64,000 nucleotides of DNA from the NCBI GenBank assembly GCA_023387735.1, contig JAEWHP010000035.1, positions 62,001 through 126,000 of the forward strand. Reading direction: 5' to 3'. The notes beneath the pieces were generated by a model that was not told the DNA's origin, did not search any database, and saw only the letters and a program-made list of their open reading frames with translations. The position numbers and the translations under genes were made by a program. The stretch's first letter is position 1. Each line of letters starts with the position of its first letter. The stretch comes from Pseudomonadota bacterium (GTDB taxonomy: Bacteria; Pseudomonadota; Alphaproteobacteria; Rhizobiales; Xanthobacteraceae). Below are positions 32,167-41,421 of this stretch, in pieces.

Positions 32167-33852
32167 TCAGCGGGCTTCCGCGCTGCGAACCGCCTTCGCC
32201 GGCACTTCCACCTCGATATGCGGCACCGCGTCGACCAGTTCACGCGTGTAGGCGGTCTTCGGATTGTCGAACATGGCCCGGCTCTCGCCCTGCTCGACGA
32301 TACGGCCGTTTTGCAGGACGATGGTCCGATCGCACATCATGCGCACGACGTTGAGGTCGTGGCTGACGAAGAGGAAGGCCAGATCATCCTCACGCCGTAA
32401 TCGATCCAGCAGTTGCAACACCACCGCCTGCACCGAAACGTCGAGCGCCGCCGTCGGCTCGTCCAGCACCAGAAGCCGCGGCCGGCATGCAATGGCGCGG
32501 CCGATGCCGACGCGGGCCTTCTGGCCGCCAGAAAGCTGATGCGGAAAACGCGTCAGCAATTCGATGCCGAGGCCCACGCGCTGCGCGCACTCTTCAACGC
32601 GCTGCCGCAATGCGTCGCCCGGGCGCATGCCGCCGAGCCGAAGCAATGGATGGGCGATGCAGTCAAACGCGGTGAAGCGCGGGTTGAGGCTGTCGTTCGG
32701 ATCCTGAAAGACGATCTGGATATCCTTGCGAAACGGCGAGCGATGAAAATCGCGCGCCGGGATATGGCCGATCGATTTTCCTTCGAACGCGATCTCGCCC
32801 TCGCTCGCATCGATCAGCCGGCAGATGATGCGCGACGTCGTGCTCTTGCCGGAGCCGGATTCGCCGACCAGACCGACGCTCTCGCCGGCGCGGATCATCA
32901 TCGAGAAGTCGGCGACGGCCGGGGTGCCCTGGTCGAACCGCTTGACGAGCTTCTGCACTTCCAGCAGCGGCGGCGTACCAGGCGCCGGCTGCGGCCGGGG
33001 GGCTGCGTGCATCGCTGCGTCCTGTCCCCGCTCCGCTTCCGGCACCAGATCCGCAATCCGCGAACGCGCCGTCGGCGAAGCCGCCACAAGGCGCTTGGTG
33101 TAGGGATGCTGTGGCGCGCGGAAGAGAGTCGCAGGTTCAGCCTCCTCGACCAGACGGCCCTGCTCCATCACAACGACACGGCGGCAATAGCGCGCGGCAA
33201 GGCCGAGATCGTGGGTGATCAGGATGGTCGCCATGCCGCGCTCGGCCGCGATCCCGGTCAGCAGATCCATCACCACCTTCTGCGTCGTGACGTCGAGGCC
33301 GGTGGTCGGCTCGTCGGCGATCAAAAGCGCCGGGTTGCAGGAGATCGCCATCGCGATCATCACCCGCTGGCACATGCCGCCGGAGAGTTCGTGCGGGTAA
33401 GCGGCCATCCGCTTTTCGGGATCGCGGATCTGCACGGCGCGCAGCAGTTCCAGCGCCTGCGCGCGCGCCTGATCGCGCGGCAGTCGCTTGTGAGCGGTAA
33501 TCGCATCGGCGATCTGGTCGCCGACCGCACGGATCGGATTGAGGGCGGCGCGCGGGTTCTGGAAGATCATCGCCATCGCCGCGCCGTGCAGATGACGGAA
33601 ATCACCTGCGTTGATCTTCGTGATGTCCTGGCCGCGAAAGCGGATGCTGCCTGCGGTAATCCGCCCGGCAGCATCGAGCAGCCGCGTGATCGCAAAGCCG
33701 GTGACGGACTTACCCGAACCGCTCTCGCCGACGAGGCCGAGCATCTCCCCCTCGCCGAGCGACAGCGTGACGCCGCGTACCGCCTCGACCAGGCCGCGCC
33801 GGGTCGAGAAGGTAACGTGCAGATCGTTCAGTGCGAGCAGCGGCGCGGTCAT
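32167..33852 (-). CDS. Fused DppD-DppF type ATPase of a peptide-family ABC importer
   Basis: Two complete ATP-binding cassettes in one 561-residue chain. Domain 1 (about 1-255): GLVGESGSGKSVTG, signature LSGGMCQRVMIAMAI and Walker B LLIADEPTTGLD. Domain 2 (about 285-545): GLVGESGSGKSTTS, signature LSGGQKARVGIGRAI and Walker B LLVLDEPTAALD. Each is followed by a partial oligopeptide C-terminal extension. In most Dpp/Opp systems these are separate genes, as in the operon at 52547-58015. The ATG at 33850-33852 overlaps the permease stop by 4 nt. Energises import of peptides, nickel or other small cationic or amide solutes. Confidence 0.92.
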   Translation of the reverse strand: MTAPLLALNDLHVTFSTRRGLVEAVRGVTLSLGEGEMLGLVGESGSGKSVTGFAITRLLDAAGRITAGSIRFRGQDITKINAGDFRHLHGAAMAMIFQNPRAALNPIRAVGDQIADAITAHKRLPRDQARAQALELLRAVQIRDPEKRMAAYPHELSGGMCQRVMIAMAISCNPALLIADEPTTGLDVTTQKVVMDLLTGIAAERGMATILITHDLGLAARYCRRVVVMEQGRLVEEAEPATLFRAPQHPYTKRLVAASPTARSRIADLVPEAERGQDAAMHAAPRPQPAPGTPPLLEVQKLVKRFDQGTPAVADFSMMIRAGESVGLVGESGSGKSTTSRIICRLIDASEGEIAFEGKSIGHIPARDFHRSPFRKDIQIVFQDPNDSLNPRFTAFDCIAHPLLRLGGMRPGDALRQRVEECAQRVGLGIELLTRFPHQLSGGQKARVGIGRAIACRPRLLVLDEPTAALDVSVQAVVLQLLDRLRREDDLAFLFVSHDLNVVRMMCDRTIVLQNGRIVEQGESRAMFDNPKTAYTRELVDAVPHIEVEVPAKAVRSAEAR

Positions 33853-34697
33853 GTTCGCATGCGGGGATCGAGAATATCGCGCACCCCGTCGCCGAGCAGG
33901 TTGAAGCACAACACCGTCAGCATCAGCGCCAGGCCCGGAAAGGCAACCAGCCACCATTTGCCGGTAGAAATGAAGCGCGCGCCTTCCGCAACCATGATGC
34001 CCCATTCCGGCGTCGGCGGCTTGACGCCGAGACCGATGAAGGAAAGCCCGGCGGCGTTGAGGATCGCCCAGCCGAGATTGAGCGATATCTGCACCGCCAT
34101 CGCCGGCAGCACGTTCGGCAGCAGGAAGCGCAGCACCACCGAGAGGTGGCTGTCGCCGCAGGCGCGCGCGGCTTCGACCCAGCCGAGGTTGCGGCGGACA
34201 TTCACCTCCGCCCGCGCAAAGCGGATGTAGAACGGCAGATTGATGATCGCGGTCGCAATGACGATGTTCTCGACCCGGTTGCCGAGGGCTGCGACCATCG
34301 CCATCGCCAGCACGAACAGCGGAAAGGCCATCAGGACGTCGACGAAGCGGCCGATGCCGCGATCGAGCCGCCCGCCGGTGTAGCCGCAGATCGCGCCGAT
34401 GACGGCGCCGATGGCAAAGGAGATTCCGACTGCCGAGATCGCGATGGCAAGATCGAGCCGTGCCGCGACGATCAGGCGGCTGAACACGTCGCGGCCGAGC
34501 TGGTCGGTGCCGGCGATGTGCGCCGCGCTAGGCGGCATCAAAGCCTGCGAGACGTTGGACGCGATCGGATCGTACGGCACGACCCACGGCCCGAAGATGG
34601 CGATGAGCGTGAGCAGGAACACGCCGGCCGCGGCAACCGCGGTGAGCGGGTTGCCGCGTAGAATCCAGCCGGCATGGCGAAGCGTCGCTGAGGTCAT
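33849..34697 (-). CDS. Peptide-family ABC permease, DppC type (first operon)
   Basis: A 282-residue inner-membrane permease with about six helices. N-terminal OppC-type segment WILRGNPLTAVAAAGVFLL, periplasmic AHIAGTDQLGRDVFSRLI and the EAA loop EAARACGDSHLSVVLRFLLPN. It ends LLGDGVRDILDPRMRT, characteristic of DppC. The ATG at 34697 gives the family length; longer frame to 35120 is the other frame of dppB. It overlaps both neighbours by 4 nt. Confidence 0.93.
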   Translation of the reverse strand: MTSATLRHAGWILRGNPLTAVAAAGVFLLTLIAIFGPWVVPYDPIASNVSQALMPPSAAHIAGTDQLGRDVFSRLIVAARLDLAIAISAVGISFAIGAVIGAICGYTGGRLDRGIGRFVDVLMAFPLFVLAMAMVAALGNRVENIVIATAIINLPFYIRFARAEVNVRRNLGWVEAARACGDSHLSVVLRFLLPNVLPAMAVQISLNLGWAILNAAGLSFIGLGVKPPTPEWGIMVAEGARFISTGKWWLVAFPGLALMLTVLCFNLLGDGVRDILDPRMRT

Positions 34698-35725
34698 CCG
34701 ATTGTCACCCGCGGATCGGCGATGCCGTAGAGAATATCCACCAGCAGATTGACGATCACGAACACCGTGGCCATCAACAGCACGAAACCCTGCACCGGCG
34801 CATAGTCTGAGGAGAGCAGCGCATCGAGCGCGTAGGAGGCGACGCCCGGCCAGGAGAACACCTTCTCCACCAGCACATTGGCGCCCAGCATGGTCGAGAA
34901 CACGATGCCGGCGATGGTGATGACCGGCAGGATGGCGTTCCTCAGCGCATACGTAACGACGACCCGCCACCACGGCAGGCCCACCGAACGCGCGGTGCGC
35001 ACGAAATCGCTGCCCAGCGACACCAGCATCGAGGCCCGCGTGATGCGCGCCAGCGGCGCCACCACGAACAGCGCCATGCTCAGCGCCGGCAGGATCAATT
35101 GCCGGAAGGCGGCCCACCACCCGTCGAAATCGCCCGCGAGCAGGAAGTCGATCAAGAGAAAACCGGTCACCCGTGGCGGCAGCGACGCGAAGATATCGAC
35201 CCGGCCGGTCGGATCGGGCGCGAGCCCGAGCAGGTAATAGAAGACATAGATCAGCAGCAGGCCTGACACGAACGTCGGTACGCAGACGCCGAGCGCGCAG
35301 AAGAACCGCACGCCATGGTCGATGACGGAGGCCGGCCGCAGCGCCGCCAGCACGCCGAGCGGCACCGCCGTCACCAAGGCGATCAGCAGCGCCGTCAGCG
35401 TGAGTTCCAGCGAAGCCGGCAGCCGCTCGCGCAGATCCTTCGTGACCAGTTGCCCGGTCATCATCGACCGGCCAAGATTGCCGCTGCCGACATCGTAGAG
35501 ATAGAGCATCAGCTGTTCCGGCACCGGCTTGTTGAGGCCCATCTGCTTGCGGATGACCTCGATTTCCTCCTTGCCGGCATTCGGCCCGGACGCGAAGAAC
35601 ACCGCCGGATCGCCCGGCAGCACCCGCATCAGGAGGAAGGTGAAGACGAGCACGCCAAAGAGCGCGGGCAGCGAGGACAGGAAGCGCCTGCCCGCCCTAG
35701 TCAGCGTTGCTCCAAGTGCGGCCAT
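34694..35725 (-). CDS. Peptide-family ABC permease, DppB type (first operon)
   Basis: A 343-residue permease, partner of the DppC type. It has the N-terminal FTFLLMRVLPGDPAVFF, ERLPASLELTLTALLIALV, and the EAA loop RTARSVGLPWWRVVVTYALRNAILPV, ending with VLVNLLVDILYGIADPRV-like VNLLVDILYGIADPRVTIG. The N-terminal 15 residues are more basic and longer than usual. Follows the receptor gene by 12 nt. Confidence 0.93.
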   Translation of the reverse strand: MAALGATLTRAGRRFLSSLPALFGVLVFTFLLMRVLPGDPAVFFASGPNAGKEEIEVIRKQMGLNKPVPEQLMLYLYDVGSGNLGRSMMTGQLVTKDLRERLPASLELTLTALLIALVTAVPLGVLAALRPASVIDHGVRFFCALGVCVPTFVSGLLLIYVFYYLLGLAPDPTGRVDIFASLPPRVTGFLLIDFLLAGDFDGWWAAFRQLILPALSMALFVVAPLARITRASMLVSLGSDFVRTARSVGLPWWRVVVTYALRNAILPVITIAGIVFSTMLGANVLVEKVFSWPGVASYALDALLSSDYAPVQGFVLLMATVFVIVNLLVDILYGIADPRVTIG

Positions 35726-35737
35726 CTTACCTCGCGA

Positions 35738-37354
35738 TTACTTTCGATTGAGATCGCGATAGTCGACCTGACGGTGGAACTGGTAGGTGTAGCCTTCCAC
35801 CGAGGGCGCCATCACGGCGTCCTGGCTCGGCTGCCAGAGCGGGATCTGCGGCATCTCGCTGAAATGGATGGCGTTGAGCTTGACGCCGTCTGCTTCATAT
35901 TTGGCCGCGTCGGGCTCGAACCGGGCTTTCTGAGCGATCTCCACCAGTTCCGGATTGTTGATCGACGAGTAGTTCCAGCGCTGATTGCCGGTGTAGAAGT
36001 TGCGGTAGAAATAATCGGTCGACGGCAGCCAGGCCACGATGCCCTCGGTGAAGAACGGCAGCTTCTTCTCGTTGATCTGCGTCGACATCTGGGCATCCGG
36101 CAGTTTCTGGATGTCGACCTTGACGCCGATCTTGCCGAGCGATTCCTTCACCAGCGCCGCCATCGGTTCGGCGGTCGAAGCCTGGCCGACATTGAAGCTG
36201 AACGTGGTCGAGAAGCCGTCGGGCATGCCGGCGGCCTTCAGGTATTCCTTCGCCTTTTCGAGATCGAGCTTCACCGGCTGCGGAATCGGATAGGCGCCGC
36301 TGGTCGGCTTGCCGTCCGCCCAGATCGCGCCGAACAGCGGCGAGCCGCGGCCAAACAGCGCCGCCTTGAACATGTCGTCATAGGGCAGCGCAAACGCGAC
36401 GGCGCGGCGCACGTTGACGTTATCGAACGGCGGGATCTGGTTGTTCATCGAGATGAAGGTGACGGCGTTGTATTGCGGCGTCGATATCACCTTCAGCTTG
36501 CCCTTGCTCTCGAGCGACTGCACGTCACTTGCCTGCAGATCGATGACGAGATCGGCGTCGCCGCGCTCGACCAGGTTGGCGCGCGTCGCCGGCTCCGGCA
36601 CCGACTGCACGATGACGCGCTTGAAGAACGCCGACTTGTCTTCGGTGCCGCGGTTCCATGCGGTGTTGCGAGACATGATGACCTGCTCGCCGGGCTTGAA
36701 CGTCTCGATCTTGTAGGCGCCGCTGCCGGCGGTGTTTTCCTTCAGCCACGCCGTCGCCCAGGGATCGTCCGCCGTCGCATGCTGCTTGGCGAGCTTGGAG
36801 TTGATGATGATCGGATAAACGGTCGCGAGATTGGGCAGGGCAAGCTTGTCCGGCTTCGGCAGCGTCACCTCGATGGTCAGGGGATCGATCACCTTGAACT
36901 GGTCGGCTGACGTCATCGATCCCGTGAGCAGTTGCGCCTTGCCGAGCACCGGTGCCGTGACGACGCGGTCAAGCGACCATTTGACGTCTTCCGCCGTGAC
37001 CGGCGAGCCGTCCTGGAATTTTGCGTCCTTGCGCAGGCGGAATGTCATCTTCAACCCGTCCGGGCTGACCTCGAAGGATTCCGCGAGTTCGCCCGTGATC
37101 TTGCCGAGATCGAACACCCATTTTCCGTTGAGCTGCTTGCGGCCGAAGGAAACCAGTCGGTCGTAGGTACTCAGACTCACCGCGAAGGCTTCGCGGGTCG
37201 AGCCCGGAATGTTCGGATCGAGCGTATTGACGGACGCTCCAGTCACGTAGCGCAACGTCTCGGCACGAGTCTGCGCCTCTGCCGAGCCAGCCGCCAGTGA
37301 CAACGCGACGAAGGCAACCGCCGCCAGCAGACGCCTGGACCCTGTAACGCTCAT
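35738..37354 (-). CDS. Peptide-family ABC substrate-binding protein (first operon)
   Basis: Periplasmic SBP family 5 receptor, 538 residues. Sec signal SRRLLAAVAFVALSLAAGSA, cleavage after AEA. Family blocks: GASVNTLDPNIPGSTRE, FRLRKDAKFQDGSPVTAEDV, GSGAYKIETFKPGEQV, and AVTFISMNNQIPPFDNVNVR. The ATG at 37354 is preferred over the open frame to 37483, which has no signal peptide. First gene of a minus-strand operon (receptor, DppB, DppC, fused ATPase), divergent from the XRE-cupin gene with 154 bp between them. Ligand unknown; SBP_bac_5 proteins bind peptides but also opines, nickel and other amides. Confidence 0.92.
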   Translation of the reverse strand: MSVTGSRRLLAAVAFVALSLAAGSAEAQTRAETLRYVTGASVNTLDPNIPGSTREAFAVSLSTYDRLVSFGRKQLNGKWVFDLGKITGELAESFEVSPDGLKMTFRLRKDAKFQDGSPVTAEDVKWSLDRVVTAPVLGKAQLLTGSMTSADQFKVIDPLTIEVTLPKPDKLALPNLATVYPIIINSKLAKQHATADDPWATAWLKENTAGSGAYKIETFKPGEQVIMSRNTAWNRGTEDKSAFFKRVIVQSVPEPATRANLVERGDADLVIDLQASDVQSLESKGKLKVISTPQYNAVTFISMNNQIPPFDNVNVRRAVAFALPYDDMFKAALFGRGSPLFGAIWADGKPTSGAYPIPQPVKLDLEKAKEYLKAAGMPDGFSTTFSFNVGQASTAEPMAALVKESLGKIGVKVDIQKLPDAQMSTQINEKKLPFFTEGIVAWLPSTDYFYRNFYTGNQRWNYSSINNPELVEIAQKARFEPDAAKYEADGVKLNAIHFSEMPQIPLWQPSQDAVMAPSVEGYTYQFHRQVDYRDLNRK

Positions 37355-37508
37355 CGATCCTGTTCCTTGTTTTTTCAGAGATATTTGTCGGAGTGCGAGG
37401 CAACGATCGAAGCAAGGGACATGCCAATCGGCGAAGGACACTTCGGGCCGGCAACCACCCGTTCCCCGGTAGCCGGCCGCCAATCGCGCACCGCAAGCGA
37501 TTGATCCA

Positions 37509-38147
37509 ATGCCTCAAAACGCTCTAAAAGGGGTCAAGCAGCGCAAGGGATTCCCGGCTTTGAATACTGAAAATGTCGCCGACAATTCTCAGCTTTCGGT
37601 CCTGGCCGACGAGATTCGTCATTTTCGAAAGAAGAACCATTTCTCGCTCGAAATGCTGGCGGATGCGTCTGGTGTAAGCCGGTCGATGATATCCAAGATC
37701 GAGCGCTGCGAGACCGTCCCTTCGACCGTGATCCTGTCAAAGCTCGCGGAAGCGCTGGGCGTCACCTTCTCGCAGTTGATGGCGCCGGCGGTCGAGCGCG
37801 AGATCGTCCATATCCCGGCCGGCCGGCAGCCGGTTTTGCGCGACGATGAATCCGGCTTTCTGCGGCGATGCATTTCTCCGGTGCTGCCGGGGCGCGGCAT
37901 CGACTGGGTACTCAATACGCTGCCGCCGGAGGCCGAGACCGGGAACTTCGTGGCCCACCGCCGCGGCGTCGAGGAGTACATCTACGTTCTGCGCGGCCGC
38001 ATGCGCGCAACGATCGGCAATCAGCGCGTCACGCTGAACCAGGGCGACTCGCTTTATTTCCAGGCGGACGCCGATCACTCGTTCCTGAATCTGGGCAAGA
38101 CCCAGTGCGAGTATTTTCTGGTGATCGACAGCTCGAAAGTACGCTAG
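37509..38147 (+). CDS. XRE-family regulator with C-terminal cupin sensor
   Basis: A 212-residue regulator. Helix-turn-helix near residues 33-90: EIRHFRKKNHFSLEMLADASG, then SRSMISKIERCETVPSTVIL. The cupin_2 barrel spans about 110-205: GNFVAHRRGVEEYIYVLRGR and GDSLYFQADADHSFLN. Proteins of this architecture sense a small ligand through the cupin and control catabolic or transporter genes (PuuR type). It lies between the divergent first peptide-ABC operon and the plus-strand MHS/DJ-1/RidA/MOSC cassette and could control either or both. No strong ribosome binding site before ATG 37509. Confidence 0.9.
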   Translation: MPQNALKGVKQRKGFPALNTENVADNSQLSVLADEIRHFRKKNHFSLEMLADASGVSRSMISKIERCETVPSTVILSKLAEALGVTFSQLMAPAVEREIVHIPAGRQPVLRDDESGFLRRCISPVLPGRGIDWVLNTLPPEAETGNFVAHRRGVEEYIYVLRGRMRATIGNQRVTLNQGDSLYFQADADHSFLNLGKTQCEYFLVIDSSKVR

Positions 38148-38474
38148 TGATCCACTCTCAGTAGAAATTATTCTCCAATAAGGCCGACGGCGCGAGCCGC
38201 CCTCGTGCTCGCTTGGTGCCGTGCATCTGCCCAGGCCGACGATATTCCTCGTTTAGAACGTCGCGGGTCGTCATTTGAACCGACGCTGATCTTTGCCGCC
38301 AATGTGCGGCCTTCTTGAGCACCTGAAGCACTAAAACTGATCACCGCTGCGGTCGCGGCGACAATTCCCTGCATTATCGGCCCGCAAATTCCGGCACACC
38401 GCTTGCATCCACTTCATTGGAAAAGCTTCCTCTAAAGGGGAATATATCCTCTGGCTTTTAACCAGGAGTTGGAA
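38148..38474 (+). promoter_or_regulatory. 327-bp intergenic region before the MHS transporter gene
   Basis: No gene seen. The first 200 bp are GC-mixed without convincing dyads. The last 60 bp become AT-richer, with a GGAA/TTCC arm pair around AAGC (near 38419-38430) and AATATATCCTC, possibly a -10 element. The AGGAG at 38464-38468 sets the MHS start. A binding site for the XRE-cupin regulator may lie here, but no duplicate of a motif in the 37355-37508 divergent region was recognised by eye. Confidence 0.4.
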
Positions 38475-39782
38475 ATGAGCATAGCCGCTACCATGTCTGA
38501 CACCCGCACGGCTGGGTCGAAGATGCGATCGATCGTATTTGCGAGCAGCGTCGGCACCATCATCGAGTGGTACGATTTCCTGATTTATGCGACGGCGGCT
38601 GCGCTCGTATTCAACAAGGCATTCTTTCCGACCATCGATCCGCTGGCCGGCACGCTGGCGGCGCTCGGCACCTATGCCGTGGGCTTTCTGGCGCGGCCGC
38701 TCGGCGGCGCGCTGTTCGGTCATTTCGGCGACCGCCTCGGACGCAAGTCGATGCTGGTGCTGACCATGTTCATCATGGGGTTGAGCACCTTCTGCATCGG
38801 GCTGCTGCCGAACTACGCATCCATCGGCGTGCTCGCGCCCATCCTTCTCATCCTGCTGCGCATCGTCCAGGGCATCGGCCTCGGCGGCGAATGGGGCGGC
38901 GCATCGCTGATGGTGATCGAGCACTCCCCGCCCGGCAAGCGCGGGTTCTACGGCAGCTTCGTGCAGATCGGGTTTCCGATCGGGTTGGTGCTCGCATCGC
39001 TGGTGTTTGCGCTCGCGACCAAACTTCCCGAAGCCGATTTTCAATCCTGGGGCTGGCGCATCCCCTTCCTGGCCAGCATCGTGCTGCTGGGGCTCGGCAC
39101 CTTCATCCGGTCGAGGGTTCCGGAGACACCGGTGTTCGAGAGAATGAAGGCTACCGACTCGTTCTCGAAGAACCCGGTCGGCGAAGCCGTCGGCAAGAAC
39201 TTCAAGACCTTCCTGATCGCCGTTGGCCTGAAACTCTCGGAAGTTTCCTGGGTCTACATGCTGACGGTTTTCGTCGTCGTCTACGCGACGACGACGCTGG
39301 CCCTGCCGAAGCAGATGTTGCTCGATGCCGTGATGTATGCGGCGCTGTTCGAACTGGTCACGTTGCCGATCTTCGGCTGGCTGTCGGACAAGATCGGCCG
39401 CCGTCCCTTCTTCATCCTGGGTGCGATCTTCACGATTGCCTTCGCATTCCCGTTGTTCTGGATGCTCGAGACCAAGAGCGTCGGCATCGTGACGATGGCC
39501 ATCATCATCGCGATGAACTTCGGCCACGGCATGATGTTCGGACTGGAGTCGACCTATTTCCCCGAACTGTTCGGCCCGCGCGTGCGCTATAGCGGTGCCT
39601 CGTTCGGGTTCCAGGTGGCGGCCGCCATCGGCGGCGGCTTCTCGCCGATCATCGCGACCGCACTGGTCGGGTACTTCGGCGGAACGACCGGCGTCTCGGT
39701 GATGATGATCGGGATCGCGCTCATTACGCTGGGGGCCGCGATCGCCGCCCGGGAAACCAAGGACGAAGCCCTCATCGGCTGA
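38475..39782 (+). CDS. MHS-family (metabolite:H+ symporter) MFS transporter
   Basis: A 435-residue, 12-helix major facilitator. MHS-type opening SSVGTIIEWYDFLIYATAAAL, the motif GHFGDRLGRKSMLVLTMF, and VQGIGLGGEWGGASLMV. Later: GWLSDKIGRRPFFILGA and the MHS block PELFGPRVRYSGASFGFQ. The ATG at 38475 is used because AGGAG lies six nucleotides upstream. Family members (e.g. KgtP, ShiA, ProP) import organic acids, betaines or aromatic acids by proton symport. Nineteen nucleotides from the DJ-1 gene, so first of a five-gene run. Confidence 0.92.
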   Translation: MSIAATMSDTRTAGSKMRSIVFASSVGTIIEWYDFLIYATAAALVFNKAFFPTIDPLAGTLAALGTYAVGFLARPLGGALFGHFGDRLGRKSMLVLTMFIMGLSTFCIGLLPNYASIGVLAPILLILLRIVQGIGLGGEWGGASLMVIEHSPPGKRGFYGSFVQIGFPIGLVLASLVFALATKLPEADFQSWGWRIPFLASIVLLGLGTFIRSRVPETPVFERMKATDSFSKNPVGEAVGKNFKTFLIAVGLKLSEVSWVYMLTVFVVVYATTTLALPKQMLLDAVMYAALFELVTLPIFGWLSDKIGRRPFFILGAIFTIAFAFPLFWMLETKSVGIVTMAIIIAMNFGHGMMFGLESTYFPELFGPRVRYSGASFGFQVAAAIGGGFSPIIATALVGYFGGTTGVSVMMIGIALITLGAAIAARETKDEALIG

Positions 39783-39800
39783 GGCAGGAATCGGTTCGGC

Positions 39801-40421
39801 ATGCGGTTCGGAATATTCATCTACGACGGTGTTGAACCGATCGATCTTGCGACGTTCGGCGTGCTTTCCATGGCACGCCGGATCGCGCCGCAGATCGAAA
39901 TCTGCACCGTCGCGCCAAAGGCCGGGCTCGTCCGTCTGTCGAACGGGCTCGACGTCATCGCGCAGTTCGGCATCGGGGATGCGCCGGCCTGCGACATCGT
40001 CATCGTGACGGGCGGTCCGGGCTGGGAGGATCAGTCGCACTCTGCCGCGACGCTGGCCTACATCCGGCACGTCCACGCGTCAGGCAGGATCGCGTCGGTT
40101 TGTACAGGGGCCATGATCCTGGCGGCGAGCGGCATTCTCGATGATGTGCCGGCCACGACCAAACGATCCGTTGTCCCTCCCGAAATATCGCCGCTCGCAC
40201 GGATGCGCGGCATGTATCCGCGGATCGACGTTCGCGAAGCGCCGATCGTCGACACAGGCGCGGTCGTGACCGGAGGCGGTGTTTCGCTCTGTATCGACAC
40301 GACCCTTCATATCCTGGAAGGCATGCTCGGCGAACAGGTCGCCAGCGAGACCGCGCGCATCCTGGAATATCAGCGCGCCCGGGAGGCCAACAGGAACACC
40401 GAAGCATTCCTCGCCGGATGA
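39801..40421 (+). CDS. DJ-1/PfpI-superfamily protein, isonitrile-hydratase-like
   Basis: A 206-residue class-I amidotransferase-like fold. Conserved acidic residue in IYDGVEPIDLATFGVL (Glu12), VTGGPGWED, and the nucleophile elbow VCTGAMILAASG with the reactive cysteine. Typical VDTGAVVTGGGVSLCIDTTLHILE follows. The architecture is that of isonitrile hydratase (InhA type) and of GATase-like transcription-factor sensor domains; here there is no AraC domain. Probable role is hydration or hydrolysis of a nitrogen-containing small molecule; not proven. Located between the MHS transporter and RidA genes. Confidence 0.82.
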   Translation: MRFGIFIYDGVEPIDLATFGVLSMARRIAPQIEICTVAPKAGLVRLSNGLDVIAQFGIGDAPACDIVIVTGGPGWEDQSHSAATLAYIRHVHASGRIASVCTGAMILAASGILDDVPATTKRSVVPPEISPLARMRGMYPRIDVREAPIVDTGAVVTGGGVSLCIDTTLHILEGMLGEQVASETARILEYQRAREANRNTEAFLAG

Positions 40422-40442
40422 ACAAGTTCAACAGGAGACACC

Positions 40443-40832
40443 ATGAGCACCAAAGCTATCGTCAGCACGACCAACGCGGCACCGGCCGCGGGTCCCTACT
40501 CGCAGGCCACACGCACCGAACAGTTCGTGTTTGCATCCGGACAATTGCCGATCGACCCGGCTTCCGGCGCCATGCCTGATGGTATCGAGCAACAGACGCG
40601 GCAGTCGCTCGCAAACCTGTCGGCGGTTCTGGAAGCCGGCGGCGCCTCCCTCGCTAGCGTCATGAAGACGACCGTGTTCCTGAAGAACATGAACGACTTC
40701 GCCGTCATGAACGGCATCTACGCCGAATTCTTCAGCGATCAGCCGCCGGCGCGCTCGACCATCGAGGTCGCGCGCTTGCCAAAGGACGCCCTCGTCGAAA
40801 TCGAAGCGATTGCGCTGCGCACGAAAGGATAA
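40443..40832 (+). CDS. RidA-family enamine/imine deaminase
   Basis: A 129-residue YjgF/YER057c/UK114 protein forming trimers. Blocks: APAAGPYSQATRT, QLPIDPASGAMPDGIEQQTRQSL, and the active-site part PPARSTIEVARLPKDALVEIEAIA with the conserved arginine and glutamate. RidA hydrolyses reactive enamines or imines formed by PLP or oxidase enzymes; homologues in pyrimidine (RutC) and other catabolic operons act on aminoacrylate. Position inside a catabolic cassette favours a pathway-specific role. ATG at 40443 follows an AGGAGACACC ribosome binding site. Confidence 0.93.
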   Translation: MSTKAIVSTTNAAPAAGPYSQATRTEQFVFASGQLPIDPASGAMPDGIEQQTRQSLANLSAVLEAGGASLASVMKTTVFLKNMNDFAVMNGIYAEFFSDQPPARSTIEVARLPKDALVEIEAIALRTKG

Positions 40833-40836
40833 TCCC

Positions 40837-41421
40837 GTGAACGTCCACGCGCCCCATCGGCCACTCCCCAGGATGATCGAGGCATTCGAGCATCCGGCAG
40901 GCTCCATCGCCGTCGCCAAGTCCGGCGGCGCCACCCAATGGCAGGGAAAACTGCTGCATATCCATGTGGCCCCCAGCGCCAGCTACGAGATGGAAGAACG
41001 GCAGGAGGCCGAATGCGTTGCCGGCCGGGGCATCGTCGGCGACCGCTACTACGAGGGGACCGGCACCTATTCGCCGAAGCCGGACGTGCGCGAAGTGACG
41101 CTCATCGAACAGGAGGCGCTCGATGCGTTGTCGCGCAACGATCCGCCGCTGCAGGACGGACCGATCACGCTCGAGCCGCGCGATCACCGCAGGAACCTGA
41201 CCGTGATCGGCGTGCCGCTCAATCATCTGGTCGGGCGCCGGTTCAGGGTTGGTGACGTCATTCTGCGGGGCGGCCGGCTGAACTTTCCCTGCAAATACCT
41301 GGAAGAATTGCTGGGACTCCCGGTCTTCCTGCCGCTCTATAACCGCTCGGGCCTGAACTGCGGCATCGAGCGCGGCGGCATCATCCGGCCCGGCGACACC
41401 ATCGAGTTGCTGGACCGATGA
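40837..41421 (+). CDS. MOSC-domain protein, probable molybdenum-cofactor reductase
   Basis: A 194-residue single MOSC domain. Typical segments: AGRGIVGDRYYEGTGTY, DVREVTLIEQEALDAL, EPRDHRRNLTVIGVPLNHL and RFRVGDVILRGGRLNFPCKYLEE; the cysteine in FPCKY is the candidate molybdenum ligand, and GRGGIIRPGDTI-like sequence closes it. GTG at 40837 follows AAAGGATAATCCC; ATG 40873 is the alternative. MOSC enzymes (YiiM, YcbX, mARC) reduce N-hydroxylated bases, amidoximes or sulfoxides. The immediately overlapping iron-sulfur flavoprotein reductase gene (4 nt) would be a natural electron donor. Substrate not determined. Confidence 0.87.
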   Translation: MNVHAPHRPLPRMIEAFEHPAGSIAVAKSGGATQWQGKLLHIHVAPSASYEMEERQEAECVAGRGIVGDRYYEGTGTYSPKPDVREVTLIEQEALDALSRNDPPLQDGPITLEPRDHRRNLTVIGVPLNHLVGRRFRVGDVILRGGRLNFPCKYLEELLGLPVFLPLYNRSGLNCGIERGGIIRPGDTIELLDR